A DNA stretch of 41,221 nt from a virus, in the IMG/VR virus record IMGVR_UViG_3300009788_000180, positions 1-41,221 of that record; one strand, written 5' to 3'. A model generated the notes under the pieces. That model was not told the DNA's origin and did no database searches. It saw only the letters and a list, made by a program, of their open reading frames with translations. The position numbers and the translations under genes are program-made. Positions 32,784-40,178 of this stretch are shown here, piece after piece. Within the stretch, counting starts at the first letter, position 1. Every line of letters starts with the position of its first letter.

Positions 32784-33220
32784 AATTTTTCCAGTGCAGG
32801 CAAAAGTTCAACGGCGCGCTCTGCCAATGTTCGCCCGTCGTTAGTGAGCATATATGGCATGAATACGCCCTCAAATGTGAGGATGCCCGTTTCTATGGCC
32901 GTCATCTGGCCTTTCACCCAGTCACGTATTATTGAATCGACAGCTATCATTCCCTGGTCGATGGCAAACTGTTCGTATTGGTGCTTTGTTCGCTTCATCC
33001 TGTGGGTGTATGGCGAGTCTTTGACGTAAGCATTGGCCCAGCCTTGAGCATTGGCGCGCATCTGTACGTTTCGGCCCATGTAGGTGAACTGAAGTATTAC
33101 AGTCTTGGTTTCAAATTCATCCATGTAGCCGACAGATTCAGCGCCGAACCTTCGAAGTATTTTTATTACCTCGTCGCGCGCTTTGCGTCCGCTTGTTGCT
33201 CCTGCGTATGGTATTGCCAT
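32780..33220 (-). CDS. Conserved phage protein of unknown function
   Basis: 146 residues; start overlaps the upstream stop (TAATG). Recognisable phage pattern: MAIPYAGATSGRKARDEVIKILRRFG, then GWANAYVKDSPYTHRMKRTKHQYEQFA, IRDWVKGQMTAIETGILTFEGVFMPYML and a C-terminal LLPAL. Similar proteins occur near recombination genes in Pseudomonas-type phages as I remember them, always without assigned function. Confidence 0.65.
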   Translation of the reverse strand: MAIPYAGATSGRKARDEVIKILRRFGAESVGYMDEFETKTVILQFTYMGRNVQMRANAQGWANAYVKDSPYTHRMKRTKHQYEQFAIDQGMIAVDSIIRDWVKGQMTAIETGILTFEGVFMPYMLTNDGRTLAERAVELLPALEKL

Positions 33221-33384
33221 TATTTTTTCCCCACAAAATCCACTTGTTTAGTCCTGTTGTACTCGTTAATCCAGGCGCCACGGTATGGATTCAATGGATA
33301 AGGGCAATGCGCCACTGATTTCGAAAGTCTGGCGTGAACCCAGCAATCTGTGAAAGGATTGCGCCGGGGCTTTTTGTCATTCAC
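33220..33384 (-). CDS. Small hypothetical protein
   Basis: 54 codons from a GTG at 33384 overlapping the upstream TAG, ending in a TAA that overlaps the next start (33220-33222). The product has NPYRGAWINEYNR near its C-terminus, a stretch seen in small phage proteins. Tight overlaps on both sides support it, though it is below usual length cut-offs. Confidence 0.6.
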   Translation of the reverse strand: MNDKKPRRNPFTDCWVHARLSKSVAHCPYPLNPYRGAWINEYNRTKQVDFVGKK

Positions 33385-33707
33385 TATCGATCACCGTTCA
33401 ACACATTCCTGAGATGATCAAGCACATGAAGCATTGCTGGCGGCTCTGGTATCTCATCTGGAGGTGGGCTACTAATGCCATGGTGAGCTATATAATTGCC
33501 GTAATAATCGAAGAAGGGGCAGTGTGTGGCGCGTATGGCCTCAATTGCGTCGAGTGCTTTAAGTGTCGTCCTTTGGGCTTCCCGCAAACCTTGATTCTCA
33601 GACAGCAATGTTTTATTTGACGAATTGAGTTGAGCAATATTTTCGCGAAGCCGCTGAATCTCCAAAGTGTTCTGTAAAATACTTGTTTCCAATTCACTTT
33701 TAAGCAT
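33384..33707 (-). CDS. Coiled-coil hypothetical protein
   Basis: 107 residues, AGAGGA upstream of the ATG. Residues 3-58 form a coiled coil (ETSILQNTLEIQRLRENIAQL). The C-terminal half has a Pro-rich linker (SSPPPDEIPEPPA) and a short helix. No catalytic motif. Function unknown. Confidence 0.6.
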   Translation of the reverse strand: MLKSELETSILQNTLEIQRLRENIAQLNSSNKTLLSENQGLREAQRTTLKALDAIEAIRATHCPFFDYYGNYIAHHGISSPPPDEIPEPPAMLHVLDHLRNVLNGDR

Positions 33708-33718
33708 GATAAATCCTC

Positions 33719-33904
33719 TTATTGATAAAATCCGCCGTAGTACAGGAGTGCAAAAATTACGATGAACCTGAACACAATGCCGAAAAGTCGTCCTTTCAGA
33801 TACAAATCACCTTTACCTTGCAGCGCGCAGAATATCGGTTCTTTTTTATATTCTGTCGTGAGCATGACTAGCAGCCAGATAGTTAAGGTAAATTGAATCA
33901 GCAT
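33719..33904 (-). CDS. Small membrane protein
   Basis: 61 residues with a strong GGGGAG site. Two hydrophobic helices (about 1-16 and 42-58) with a charged loop between. No family recognised. Possible operator dyad at 33933-33950 lies just upstream. Confidence 0.55.
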   Translation of the reverse strand: MLIQFTLTIWLLVMLTTEYKKEPIFCALQGKGDLYLKGRLFGIVFRFIVIFALLYYGGFYQ

Positions 33905-33932
33905 GTTATTTCTCCCCGTTCAATCAGTATGA

Positions 33933-33950
33933 CACCTAACTACAGGTGTA
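33933..33950 (-). promoter_or_regulatory. Operator-like inverted repeat
   Basis: ACACCT and AGGTGT (33933-33938 and 33945-33950) form a perfect 6-bp dyad with a 6-bp centre, 29 bases upstream of the small membrane protein start. It could be an operator or a hairpin in the mRNA leader. Confidence 0.35.
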
Positions 33951-33973
33951 TTATTAAAGTTTGTTAATGTTAG

Positions 33974-34378
33974 CTATGCCATGCCTTCGATTAGTCGCTT
34001 CAGCTGCCAGTTGTCTCGTAGCAGCTTGGCCACTCTATTCCTTTGCTCGTATGCCGGTTTGTTCTGAGCTTTATGATGGTCACTAAGCTCGCTTCTATTT
34101 TCGACTCCATTCCCAAGCGAGGAATAATATGTTTCCATGTTATCTTCATGCTGAAGCCATACTCGACTGAAGCCTTGATCAAATAGAAACTTAAGAATCT
34201 CTTTTGATAACCTGAAATCCTTGTGGCACCCGATAAGCTCTAGGCTTGAATCATACCAATCCCAAGTCCAATCACCGAAATTATCATCACCACATGCCTC
34301 CCAAATAGCATCAATAAGCTCATCTTCTGCGATAGCTATCGTTTGGTCGAATAGCCTATTCGCCAGTAATTCACTCAT
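33974..34378 (-). CDS. Hypothetical protein
   Basis: 134 residues with GAGGTGA before the ATG. Acidic, Trp-rich N-terminal half (DAIWEACGDDNFGDWTWDWYDSS), C-terminal basic helices (EQRNRVAKLLRDNWQLKRL). No family recognised. The composition suggests a small soluble protein, possibly a host-takeover factor. Confidence 0.55.
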   Translation of the reverse strand: MSELLANRLFDQTIAIAEDELIDAIWEACGDDNFGDWTWDWYDSSLELIGCHKDFRLSKEILKFLFDQGFSRVWLQHEDNMETYYSSLGNGVENRSELSDHHKAQNKPAYEQRNRVAKLLRDNWQLKRLIEGMA

Positions 34379-34441
34379 AAATCACCTCTTATTTAAATAA
34401 TAAAACTTCATAGAGCGTTTGTGCAGGGATGCATCACAGCC

Positions 34442-34642
34442 CTAAACTACCTGCATGTCCGCATCAAATCTCTGGAAACTGCAAATGCATACCGTGTCAT
34501 GTCCATGTTGTTTGGCTAGCTGAAGCTCTAATGAGCGAATCTTTTCTATTGAGGACAAGGATGATGGAGCCGCGATACCTACATTCGCATCTCCATGTCC
34601 TTCGCCTTTTGTATAAACATAATGAATAAAATAATTAACCAT
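34442..34642 (-). CDS. Small hypothetical protein
   Basis: 66 residues from the ATG at 34642, chosen for the AAGGAG site 7 bases upstream; the longer reading to 34669 starts within the hairpin-rich region. It begins MVNYFIHYVYTKGEGHGDANVG and ends DTVCICSFQRFDADMQVV, a compact alpha/beta pattern. First gene after the non-coding region; function unknown. Confidence 0.5.
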   Translation of the reverse strand: MVNYFIHYVYTKGEGHGDANVGIAAPSSLSSIEKIRSLELQLAKQHGHDTVCICSFQRFDADMQVV

Positions 34643-34654
34643 ATCCTTCTCCTT

Positions 34655-35349
34655 AATTGACAGTGACAATTCCCCCTCTATTCACACCATGGTATATCCA
34701 ACTGCTGGCCAATGGCTTTACCGAATAGCTGATTCACACCACCTCTATGAGGACTCTTAACAGCCTGTTACCGGCCAATCATTAAGAGCAGGTCTGTAAT
34801 TTCTACAGCCAATACGTGACCAAGTTGACAGGGGTCGGTCAGAGCTTGGATTTGTTCGGTTGCGTTTTGACTAGTATCAACCTGATTACTGAATGTAACT
34901 AGGTAGACGGGAATCTGCATTGAAGAGAACAGGACTGAGGTATATCGCCAATCTTGGCTCGAATCTGCAAAGGTGTACCATCGCCCCTTGCAGTATTCCG
35001 GAATTAAACCGGAACCCTCGTTAAATGAGTTTGTTTAATAGGCGGTTCACTCCGCGCTTGTCACCTGTTTTAAAGGTCGGGAACACTGGATATAGCCCCG
35101 CTCTCATCAATGCAGACTCTATAACTTGCTTAGAAGATGGGGCTGTATACGGATTTGAACCGTCTACCTCGCGCGATGGCTGTCCCTCGGTTTCTCCCAC
35201 TCAAAGCCGCTAAGCAATGAGCTGATATTTCCTAGACTACAACGCCATCATCTAAACAAGCTATAAGGAGGCTTTAGAAAGGATTTGTGCGGGATCGACC
35301 TAAATCAGTTTTAAGAGTTGGACGTAACCACCCATTACTCTCCGCGCAC
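34655..35349 (-). ncRNA. Stem-rich gene-free region, candidate large structured RNA
   Basis: No protein gene is visible. Stems on either strand's reading include AATTG/CAATT (34655-34671), CTCTTAA/TTAAGAG (34754-34788), CTGTA/TACAG (34794-34808), GGTTG/CAACC (34858-34882), GCCA/TGGC (34947-34958), TGCAAAGG/CCTTGCA (34966-34992), TTCCGG/CCGGAA with a 7-nt loop (34996-35014), GCGG/CCGC (35042-35055), ACCT/AGGT (35063-35077), ACGG/CCGT around a T-arm-like loop (35149-35163), a 16-nt long-range stem (35125-35140 with 35245-35260) and TTTGTGCG/CGCACAAA (35284-35291 with 35345-35352). One mismatch of the 16-nt stem is a G-U wobble on the minus strand, favouring that strand. Phage-borne large ornate RNAs such as GOLLD or ROOL are the nearest known analogues. 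Confidence 0.4.
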
Positions 35350-35377
35350 AAAAAAGGGCTCTTATGAATCGAAGCCC
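35350..35377 (-). terminator. Rho-independent terminator of the candidate small RNA
   Basis: On the minus strand GGGCT (35377-35373) pairs with AGCCC (35360-35356), extended by one T-G pair, followed by T6 (35355-35350). The loop is 10 nt or more, longer than typical. Confidence 0.55.
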
Positions 35378-35489
35378 TGACAGTTGGGGCGGAATCGACA
35401 AGTAGGAATATTAAACCTTACCTGCCAAAACCTCGATACATAAAAACCCTTAACTGTCGATTCCTTTTCAGCGTTCCTACACGCCTACA
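35350..35489 (-). ncRNA. Candidate small RNA with promoter, pseudoknot and terminator
   Basis: A promoter (35496-35523) would start RNA near 35489 and a terminator ends it at 35350, giving about 140 nt with no reading frame. Two perfect helices cross each other: GTAGGAA/TTCCTAC (35474-35480 with 35402-35408) and GGAATCGACA/TGTCGATTCC (35455-35464 with 35391-35400). A third pairing, GACAGTT/AACTGTC (35452-35458 with 35379-35385), competes for part of the second. Alternative folds of this kind suggest a regulatory RNA. Confidence 0.5.
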
Positions 35490-35495
35490 TCCAGT

Positions 35496-35523
35496 ATTAT
35501 GTTCCTCCTTCGTTAAATGTCAA
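35496..35523 (-). promoter_or_regulatory. Strong minus-strand promoter
   Basis: TTGACA at 35523-35518 (consensus -35), a 16-bp spacer and CATAAT at 35501-35496 (5/6 of -10). It lies 31 bases downstream of the 35555 gene's stop and points into the gene-free region, so its purpose is to transcribe the non-coding RNA and perhaps the genes beyond. Confidence 0.65.
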
Positions 35524-35554
35524 GCCCAATTAGCTATAAGACGGTTCTATATCG

Positions 35555-35851
35555 TTAATGCTTAACAGGATTGCTAACTCTGAACGTATGGCCACCATAA
35601 CCACTGAATGTCAGCCAGCCATCCTCACCTCCGGTTATTCCTCCGTACTTCACATCGAAACCGCACGAAAAATCCTCGCCATCAATTGTGAAATATGCGG
35701 AGTCATCACCATTCGGACGAAGAGTTATGCCGGTTACAGTGGTTTTTCCGTCGATTCCCATCTCGGAATCCTCCAGAATACGCCCAATAAACTCATCAGA
35801 TTTTTCGACAAATTGACTCCAAAGCGGATATTCTTTCCCATTAATAACCAT
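35555..35851 (-). CDS. Hypothetical protein
   Basis: 98 residues from the ATG at 35851, 7 bases after GGAG; a TTG at 35863 is rejected. Beta-rich C-terminal two thirds (TTVTGITLRPNGDDSAYFTIDGED, then DGWLTFSGYGGHTFRV), acidic overall. No family recognised. Last gene before the non-coding region. Confidence 0.55.
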   Translation of the reverse strand: MVINGKEYPLWSQFVEKSDEFIGRILEDSEMGIDGKTTVTGITLRPNGDDSAYFTIDGEDFSCGFDVKYGGITGGEDGWLTFSGYGGHTFRVSNPVKH

Positions 35852-35852
35852 G

Positions 35853-36161
35853 TCACTCTCCAATTAATTCGTTTGTTTTATCCAGCAAATATTGCTCTGT
35901 CGCATATGTTTCTTCGAATAGTGCCTTTCCGGAAAACTTGCCCGGTGCGTGACGGTTAACCCATTCTCCTGTATTTGATGGTACCTGGTGGTGACGACTG
36001 CAAAGAGGAATGGTTAACTGGTGACAGCCTTTTTTTGTCTGGCCGTCCAGATGGTGTATTCCGCAAGGCGTGAACACATCCAAATACAGCAGGCATATTA
36101 TGCAACCCAAGTCATCGAGCTTTCTGCCCCGGGCTTTGTCGGCTTTGGTTAGTGCTCTCAC
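35853..36161 (-). CDS. Ref-like HNH-family nuclease
   Basis: 102 residues, ATGA overlap. A Cys/His-rich core fits the Ref (RecA-dependent nuclease) and related HNH family: CIIC at 20-23, PCGIHHLDGQTKKGCH at 32-47, IPLCSRHH at 51-58, and RHAPGK followed by LFEETYATEQYLL. P1 Ref is longer at its N-terminus, so this is the compact phage form. It probably cuts DNA in recombination or repair, consistent with the neighbouring RecT genes. Confidence 0.75.
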   Translation of the reverse strand: MRALTKADKARGRKLDDLGCIICLLYLDVFTPCGIHHLDGQTKKGCHQLTIPLCSRHHQVPSNTGEWVNRHAPGKFSGKALFEETYATEQYLLDKTNELIGE

Positions 36162-36658
36162 TGATCATCCCACCGGCTAACAATTTTATGTATGCCGTAG
36201 TCCTTGTTTTTTACACAATATTTATTGTAATTATTGCTCGGGTCATTGTTTGCTAGCCAATAACTAACAACCTCTTTATCGATATAGCAGCTATAAAATA
36301 CATTGCAATCATTAAGCCCCTTTATGGTCCCTACACCGTGCTGATAAACAAGATCTGAATAATCAGCAGGCATCCCGTCCCACCATTGGCCTTTGGCTTC
36401 AATGTCATCCTCATATTTCATTTTGATAGTAAATTCACGACCAGCAAAAGCCTTAAACTCTTGTGACGGAGGGCTATAATAATAAAAGTTGAAAAATCCG
36501 GAATCTTCAGCAACGAGGCTATTTCCTATCCGCTCATAAACAAATTCAGGTGCCCTATCTAGCACAAAAAATGTTTGCGTGAATCTCTGGTTTCTATGCT
36601 GGATAATATCAATGATCGATATTGGATTTAAATTCAGGTCTTTCTGTAAATTATTCAT
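36158..36658 (-). CDS. Hypothetical protein
   Basis: 166 residues from the ATG at 36658, which follows GAGG; a GTG at 36664 is less likely. Rich in Y, F, N and D (ESGFFNFYYYSPPSQEF-like segment, YNKYCVKNKDYGIHKI), low in GC relative to neighbours. No family recognised. Possibly a late acquisition in the operon. Confidence 0.5.
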   Translation of the reverse strand: MNNLQKDLNLNPISIIDIIQHRNQRFTQTFFVLDRAPEFVYERIGNSLVAEDSGFFNFYYYSPPSQEFKAFAGREFTIKMKYEDDIEAKGQWWDGMPADYSDLVYQHGVGTIKGLNDCNVFYSCYIDKEVVSYWLANNDPSNNYNKYCVKNKDYGIHKIVSRWDDQ

Positions 36659-36665
36659 AATCACC

Positions 36666-37142
36666 TCAATATCGATTGCTCATTTCTTCATATTCCTGCA
36701 TACGCTTATCTGGAAAAGGGACAGACACTCCCATCAAATCGCTTGTGTGCCTATTCAGTACATCGTGAACCTTTGAGACATGATCTGTTTCCAGTTCGGT
36801 TGTGCTGGTTGTATTGAACATAGCCTCTTGAATTGGAAACCACAGCAAATCCTTAACTCGGTCCTTCGACCAAGGAAGTGATACCTCTTTGAACGCCATG
36901 ACTTTTTGAACATCTAGGCCCATGTCGGTAAAAGCGTCTGCTAAAAGCTGAAAGTATTTATACAAAGCCTTATTCTGCTTAAATGTCCGCAAGGCCTTCT
37001 CGGTCCAGGTCAACGTGCAAACAATCTCACAGTCAGGTATTTTGTCGATGTCCTCTTTCAGCGGTACCAGAACCGGTTCATTCCACCCAGCGCGAACCAG
37101 TTCGTCGATACTTTTCTTAATGAGGATAATCTTTTCAGACAT
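36666..37142 (-). CDS. Conserved phage recombination-region protein (NinB-like features)
   Basis: 158 residues. The segment TLTWTEKALRTFKQNKALYKYFQLLADAF recalls the RSxxQNxxLW region of NinB/Orf-type recombination mediators, followed by SLPWSKDRVKDLLWFPIQ and a C-terminal VHDVLNRHTSDLMGVSVPFPD. It lies between the coiled-coil and Ref-like genes in the recombination operon and overlaps the former by 8 bases. A role with single-stranded DNA is plausible; the NinB match is only partial. Confidence 0.5.
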   Translation of the reverse strand: MSEKIILIKKSIDELVRAGWNEPVLVPLKEDIDKIPDCEIVCTLTWTEKALRTFKQNKALYKYFQLLADAFTDMGLDVQKVMAFKEVSLPWSKDRVKDLLWFPIQEAMFNTTSTTELETDHVSKVHDVLNRHTSDLMGVSVPFPDKRMQEYEEMSNRY

Positions 37143-38115
37143 CGTAATTAATCGTTACGTGATTGATTTTACCCAAAACCAATTCAGTGACGAACGCTTG
37201 AGCCTTGTCGTTTTCCATGCCGGTCAATTCAATTACCCGGGCAAGAATGTACTGATTGATTTTGCGCTTGTTCTCGCGATTAACGTCTGGTGCGACGCGC
37301 CTAATTGGCGCGGGATCTCGTACCGGTGCGACCTGCTCTAAAATTGCTTCTTGAGTAAGGTCAGCTGTGACAAGTTCCGCCGAATCGTCTTGAGCATCAT
37401 CAAGTGGCGCGTGAAATGGCTCGTTGTGATCTTCTGGCAAGCCGTCATCGAGTAAGCCATCGTCGATCGCATCTGAGACAGTCGTCAGCTCCATTTCTGG
37501 CTCAGGAGTTTCGGTCAGTTTGTCTGCTGCTTCTTTCTCGCGCAACCGGGTAAGCTCTGCCTGGTCGGATTCATACTTCAATCGCTTGTCGATCGCGTCT
37601 TGAAGATATTCTTTGGACGCGGATTTCTCGTCTGTGGCCTTTTTGACAAATTCAGCAAAATTTTCTTCGGTGATTTCAATGGCATTCAATTTGCTCATTT
37701 GCTCAACTAGCGCAGCGGATCCAAGCTGTTCGTTATCGGGACCAATATAATTGCTCAGCTGGACAATATCTTTAATCTTCAACTTGATGTCGTCAATCCG
37801 CTTGCCCTCGGTTTCTTCCCAGTCTGTCAGTGGCTTGCGGAATTCTGTCTGGTATTCAGAAAACAATTCGTCACGTTTATTTTTATTGGTCTGGATTGAT
37901 GCCCGGATATCCTTGCCCATATCATCGAGCAACTTGCGAGACTTCCCAATTTTGGCTGCATTCGATGCGATTAATTTGCGGCCTTTGTTGGTGGTGATAT
38001 CTGGCACGAAGTCTTTCAGGTGCTCTTTGACTGCGTCCAGCGCCTTTTGTGCACCATCGGTGCCGAAGTACTCAAGCTCTTTGGTTTTGTCGATTACGAT
38101 CAATTCAGTGGCCAT
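37135..38115 (-). CDS. Coiled-coil protein of the recombination operon
   Basis: 326 residues with GAGGAAA upstream. Residues 15-130 follow a pattern common beside RecT genes: VPDITTNKGRKLIASNAAKIGKSRKLLDDMGKDI, then DELFSEYQTEFRKPLTDWEETEGKR. The middle (about 195-255) is acidic and probably disordered. The C-terminal 50 residues (NREnKRKINQYILARVIEL...AQAFVTELVLGKINHV) form a separate small helical domain. Role unknown; likely accessory to phage recombination. Confidence 0.6.
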   Translation of the reverse strand: MATELIVIDKTKELEYFGTDGAQKALDAVKEHLKDFVPDITTNKGRKLIASNAAKIGKSRKLLDDMGKDIRASIQTNKNKRDELFSEYQTEFRKPLTDWEETEGKRIDDIKLKIKDIVQLSNYIGPDNEQLGSAALVEQMSKLNAIEITEENFAEFVKKATDEKSASKEYLQDAIDKRLKYESDQAELTRLREKEAADKLTETPEPEMELTTVSDAIDDGLLDDGLPEDHNEPFHAPLDDAQDDSAELVTADLTQEAILEQVAPVRDPAPIRRVAPDVNRENKRKINQYILARVIELTGMENDKAQAFVTELVLGKINHVTINYDV

Positions 38116-38130
38116 TTTATTTCCTCAATT

Positions 38131-38156
38131 AAAAAGCGCCCCCCTATCGAAGGGCG
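38131..38156 (-). terminator. Terminator/attenuator downstream of recT-like gene
   Basis: On the minus strand CGCCC (38156-38152) pairs with GGGCG (38141-38137), extended by two T-G pairs, then T5 at 38135-38131. It lies 15 bases after the RecT-like stop and just before the next gene's binding site, so it probably reduces rather than blocks downstream expression. Confidence 0.6.
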
Positions 38157-38170
38157 AAAACCAGACCTGG

Positions 38171-39148
38171 TTATTCAGCGGGTGGTTGCATGTCGAACAA
38201 TGTAGCGTCGATTTCCTTGCGCAATTTTTCAGATTCACCGGGTAAAAGCTTGGACCATTCTTCCATTTTATCCATGCTTCGAACCTGGTCAGGTGTTTCG
38301 GCCATGGACAATACTGTGTCGATCGTGGTGTAAGCCTCGCTTGGCTCATTAACAGTTTCTATATCACCGGCCTCGATGACTGTTTCAGATTCAGCCTGAA
38401 TTTCATCTTCTTTATCCTGCGCATCCTTTTGCTTGATCATTTCCTGGACAGCGCTGACTGTTTTCTCGGTGGTGGCGCCGGGCGTTATATCCTTCTCGCT
38501 GACGTCTGTAGCTTCGTCCGATGTCATCATGCCCATTGTGGCCTCTGGCGCGTTGATGCTGGCCCAGAATGAAGCTGCGCGATACGTTAGCATTAAGTCG
38601 GGGATTGTCTTCCATTTGGACCCTGTCTTGGTGTACCAACCCTCCTTGACCGCCATTTCAATACTGACCCAGGTTCCTTCAAGCTCAATATTTGTTTCAC
38701 GTTCTATGCCGACCGCCCGACACCGATAATCATGAATGTGCGCGGTACCTGTTGATCGCTGTTTGTTACCGTTGATCCATTCGGTATATTCGTATTCAAC
38801 ATCTTTTTCGCCAAGATCCTCAGTGACAAAACGAAGCCGGCCTTTCAAGATGTTCGATGTGTTGATTCTGGCGATCAGGTATTTTGATCTGAAGGTAGGA
38901 CGGCCGTGAATGACATCGAGGTTTTGCATGACTTCAATTTCGCCAACGCCAAGACGTCTCGCCATATCGATTGCAACCATGCAATTTGGCAGGTTGTTCT
39001 GATAGTCCTTTGGGATCAGGGTTGATTTTGATAGCGCTTGGCCCATTCTTTGATTGGTGACAAACTCACGCTCTACAATCATCATTTCCCGCTCTTGGGG
39101 ATTTGATGGGTTTAGGACTAATTCGGTGCTTACTTGATTTTCGCTCAT
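38171..39148 (-). CDS. RecT-family single-strand annealing protein
   Basis: 325 residues from the ATG at 39148, which has GGAG 7 bases upstream; the in-frame ATG at 39196 is rejected. RecT family pattern: GQALSKSTLIPKDYQNNLPNCMVAIDMARRLG, then MQNLDVIHGRPTFRSKYLIARIN, CRAVGIE, and KWKTIPDLMLTYRAASFWASINAPEATMGM. It anneals complementary single strands produced by the nuclease encoded upstream. An acidic C-terminal extension of about 90 residues (IQAESETVIEAGDIETV) follows the core. Confidence 0.85.
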   Translation of the reverse strand: MSENQVSTELVLNPSNPQEREMMIVEREFVTNQRMGQALSKSTLIPKDYQNNLPNCMVAIDMARRLGVGEIEVMQNLDVIHGRPTFRSKYLIARINTSNILKGRLRFVTEDLGEKDVEYEYTEWINGNKQRSTGTAHIHDYRCRAVGIERETNIELEGTWVSIEMAVKEGWYTKTGSKWKTIPDLMLTYRAASFWASINAPEATMGMMTSDEATDVSEKDITPGATTEKTVSAVQEMIKQKDAQDKEDEIQAESETVIEAGDIETVNEPSEAYTTIDTVLSMAETPDQVRSMDKMEEWSKLLPGESEKLRKEIDATLFDMQPPAE

Positions 39149-39170
39149 TGTTTTTCTCCAGGTAAAACTA

Positions 39171-39231
39171 ATTATATGCCTGTTTCTGCACTTCAAATGT
39201 TACGGTTTGGTTACAAAAAGTTAATGTTCAA
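39171..39231 (-). promoter_or_regulatory. Promoter and upstream element of the recT-like gene
   Basis: TATAAT at 39176-39171 (minus) is a consensus -10, 23 bases before the start codon. The -35 region is weak. The 35-bp element at 39197-39231 lies immediately upstream and contains GTAAC repeated with a 6-bp gap (39214-39210 and 39203-39199) plus a TTAAC one further turn away. The same element, at the same 21-nt distance from a -10-like box, occurs at 40205-40239. Confidence 0.55.
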
Positions 39232-40154
39232 ATAGATGGAAGTTTGGTTGCCCAGGGCAAAGTCCTGACCATTTCTGTTTTTGTGATATCAAGGCTGTAG
39301 CTTGGCCAGTCGTCTCGTTTTCCTTCGTGTATTAGCCGCATTGCTCTGCGAAACAGTTGCAGCCCATAAGCACGGTCTTCTTCTCCCAGTTCATATACTT
39401 TGACTTCGTGTGGTGGGTTGTTATCGACCACAATGTAAACAAATGCGTTGTAGGCAAAATGGCCTGTTTTATTGTGGAGCTCTTTGCACTGGTTCACGCC
39501 TTCCAAGTACATGGCTCCGGAAAGGTGGTAGTAATAAGTGTTCATTGCCTTTAAAAAAGCGGTTTCACCTGGATCATCTGCAGACTTTAGATCAACAACA
39601 ACTGGCATGCTGAAAGAAAGAAAATCAGGCCTGACTTTACACATTGTTTGGTATTCACCTGCATAATCATCCTCAAACTCAGTGGACTTATACCACCAGT
39701 AAATCGAGCTTTCTTTTACGCCGTCATCGATTAGAGCCTTTGCCACTGGATTCTTGCGGACGTTGTCTGCCATTTTGTTGGCTTTATCGAGCTGTACTTT
39801 TGTGATTATTGTTCGATTGCCAGCTTCCTTTTTAAATGCTTCCCAGTCTGCTCCTCGGCGTTGCTTGATTGATACCGGCCTTACAATGATATCTCTATCG
39901 AACTTTTCAGGCTCAAGAGTTAATGTGTGAAATGCAGTGCCGAGTGACTTTGTATCGGTCTCTTTATTCTCCGGATTATCACGATTATATTTGTAATTTT
40001 CCTGAGTTCTTTCCATTAAGATTTTGCAGGTGCTTGAGCTATCACCAGAGCTGCCGTGATATTTTTCGTTGTCCATGTCCAGGTACCACCCAGGCTTGAT
40101 CAGCTCGCGCCTTGGAACAACAATTTCACTTGGAGGCGTTATTATTTCAGTCAT
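39228..40154 (-). CDS. RecE-like PD-(D/E)XK exonuclease (DUF3799-like)
   Basis: 308 residues from the ATG at 40154; an ATG at 40169 would add five residues. It matches the phage RecE/Exo VIII-type nuclease domain: GTAFHTLTLEPEKF near 73-86, KVRPDFLS near 173-180, VVVDLKSADD near 186-195 (the D-x-K of PD-(D/E)XK enzymes), and a YYYHLSGAMYLEG helix near 207-219 with the conserved Tyr. It degrades one DNA strand to feed the RecT-like protein. Length is normal for the nuclease domain alone. Confidence 0.85.
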   Translation of the reverse strand: MTEIITPPSEIVVPRRELIKPGWYLDMDNEKYHGSSGDSSSTCKILMERTQENYKYNRDNPENKETDTKSLGTAFHTLTLEPEKFDRDIIVRPVSIKQRRGADWEAFKKEAGNRTIITKVQLDKANKMADNVRKNPVAKALIDDGVKESSIYWWYKSTEFEDDYAGEYQTMCKVRPDFLSFSMPVVVDLKSADDPGETAFLKAMNTYYYHLSGAMYLEGVNQCKELHNKTGHFAYNAFVYIVVDNNPPHEVKVYELGEEDRAYGLQLFRRAMRLIHEGKRDDWPSYSLDITKTEMVRTLPWATKLPSI

Positions 40155-40178
40155 GGAATTTTCTCTCATTAAAATTAC

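Noticed and set aside
35137-35164. tmRNA-like start on the plus strand (GGGGCTG followed by GGATTTGAAC).
   Set aside because: It is the reverse complement of the T-arm-like sequence, and no matching tRNA-like 3' half lies about 350 nt downstream.
35025-35213. A 62-codon plus-strand frame in the gene-free region.
   Set aside because: No binding site, runs through several stems, and the translation has no protein-like pattern.
35125-35260. A tRNA gene on the minus strand, suggested by GGTTCAAATCC at 35161-35151 and a D-loop-like AGTGGGA.
   Set aside because: The T-stem has only 4 pairs, no 5-bp anticodon stem with 7-nt loop fits the spacing, and no 7-bp acceptor stem forms without bulges. At best a degenerate tRNA or a tRNA-like part of a larger RNA.
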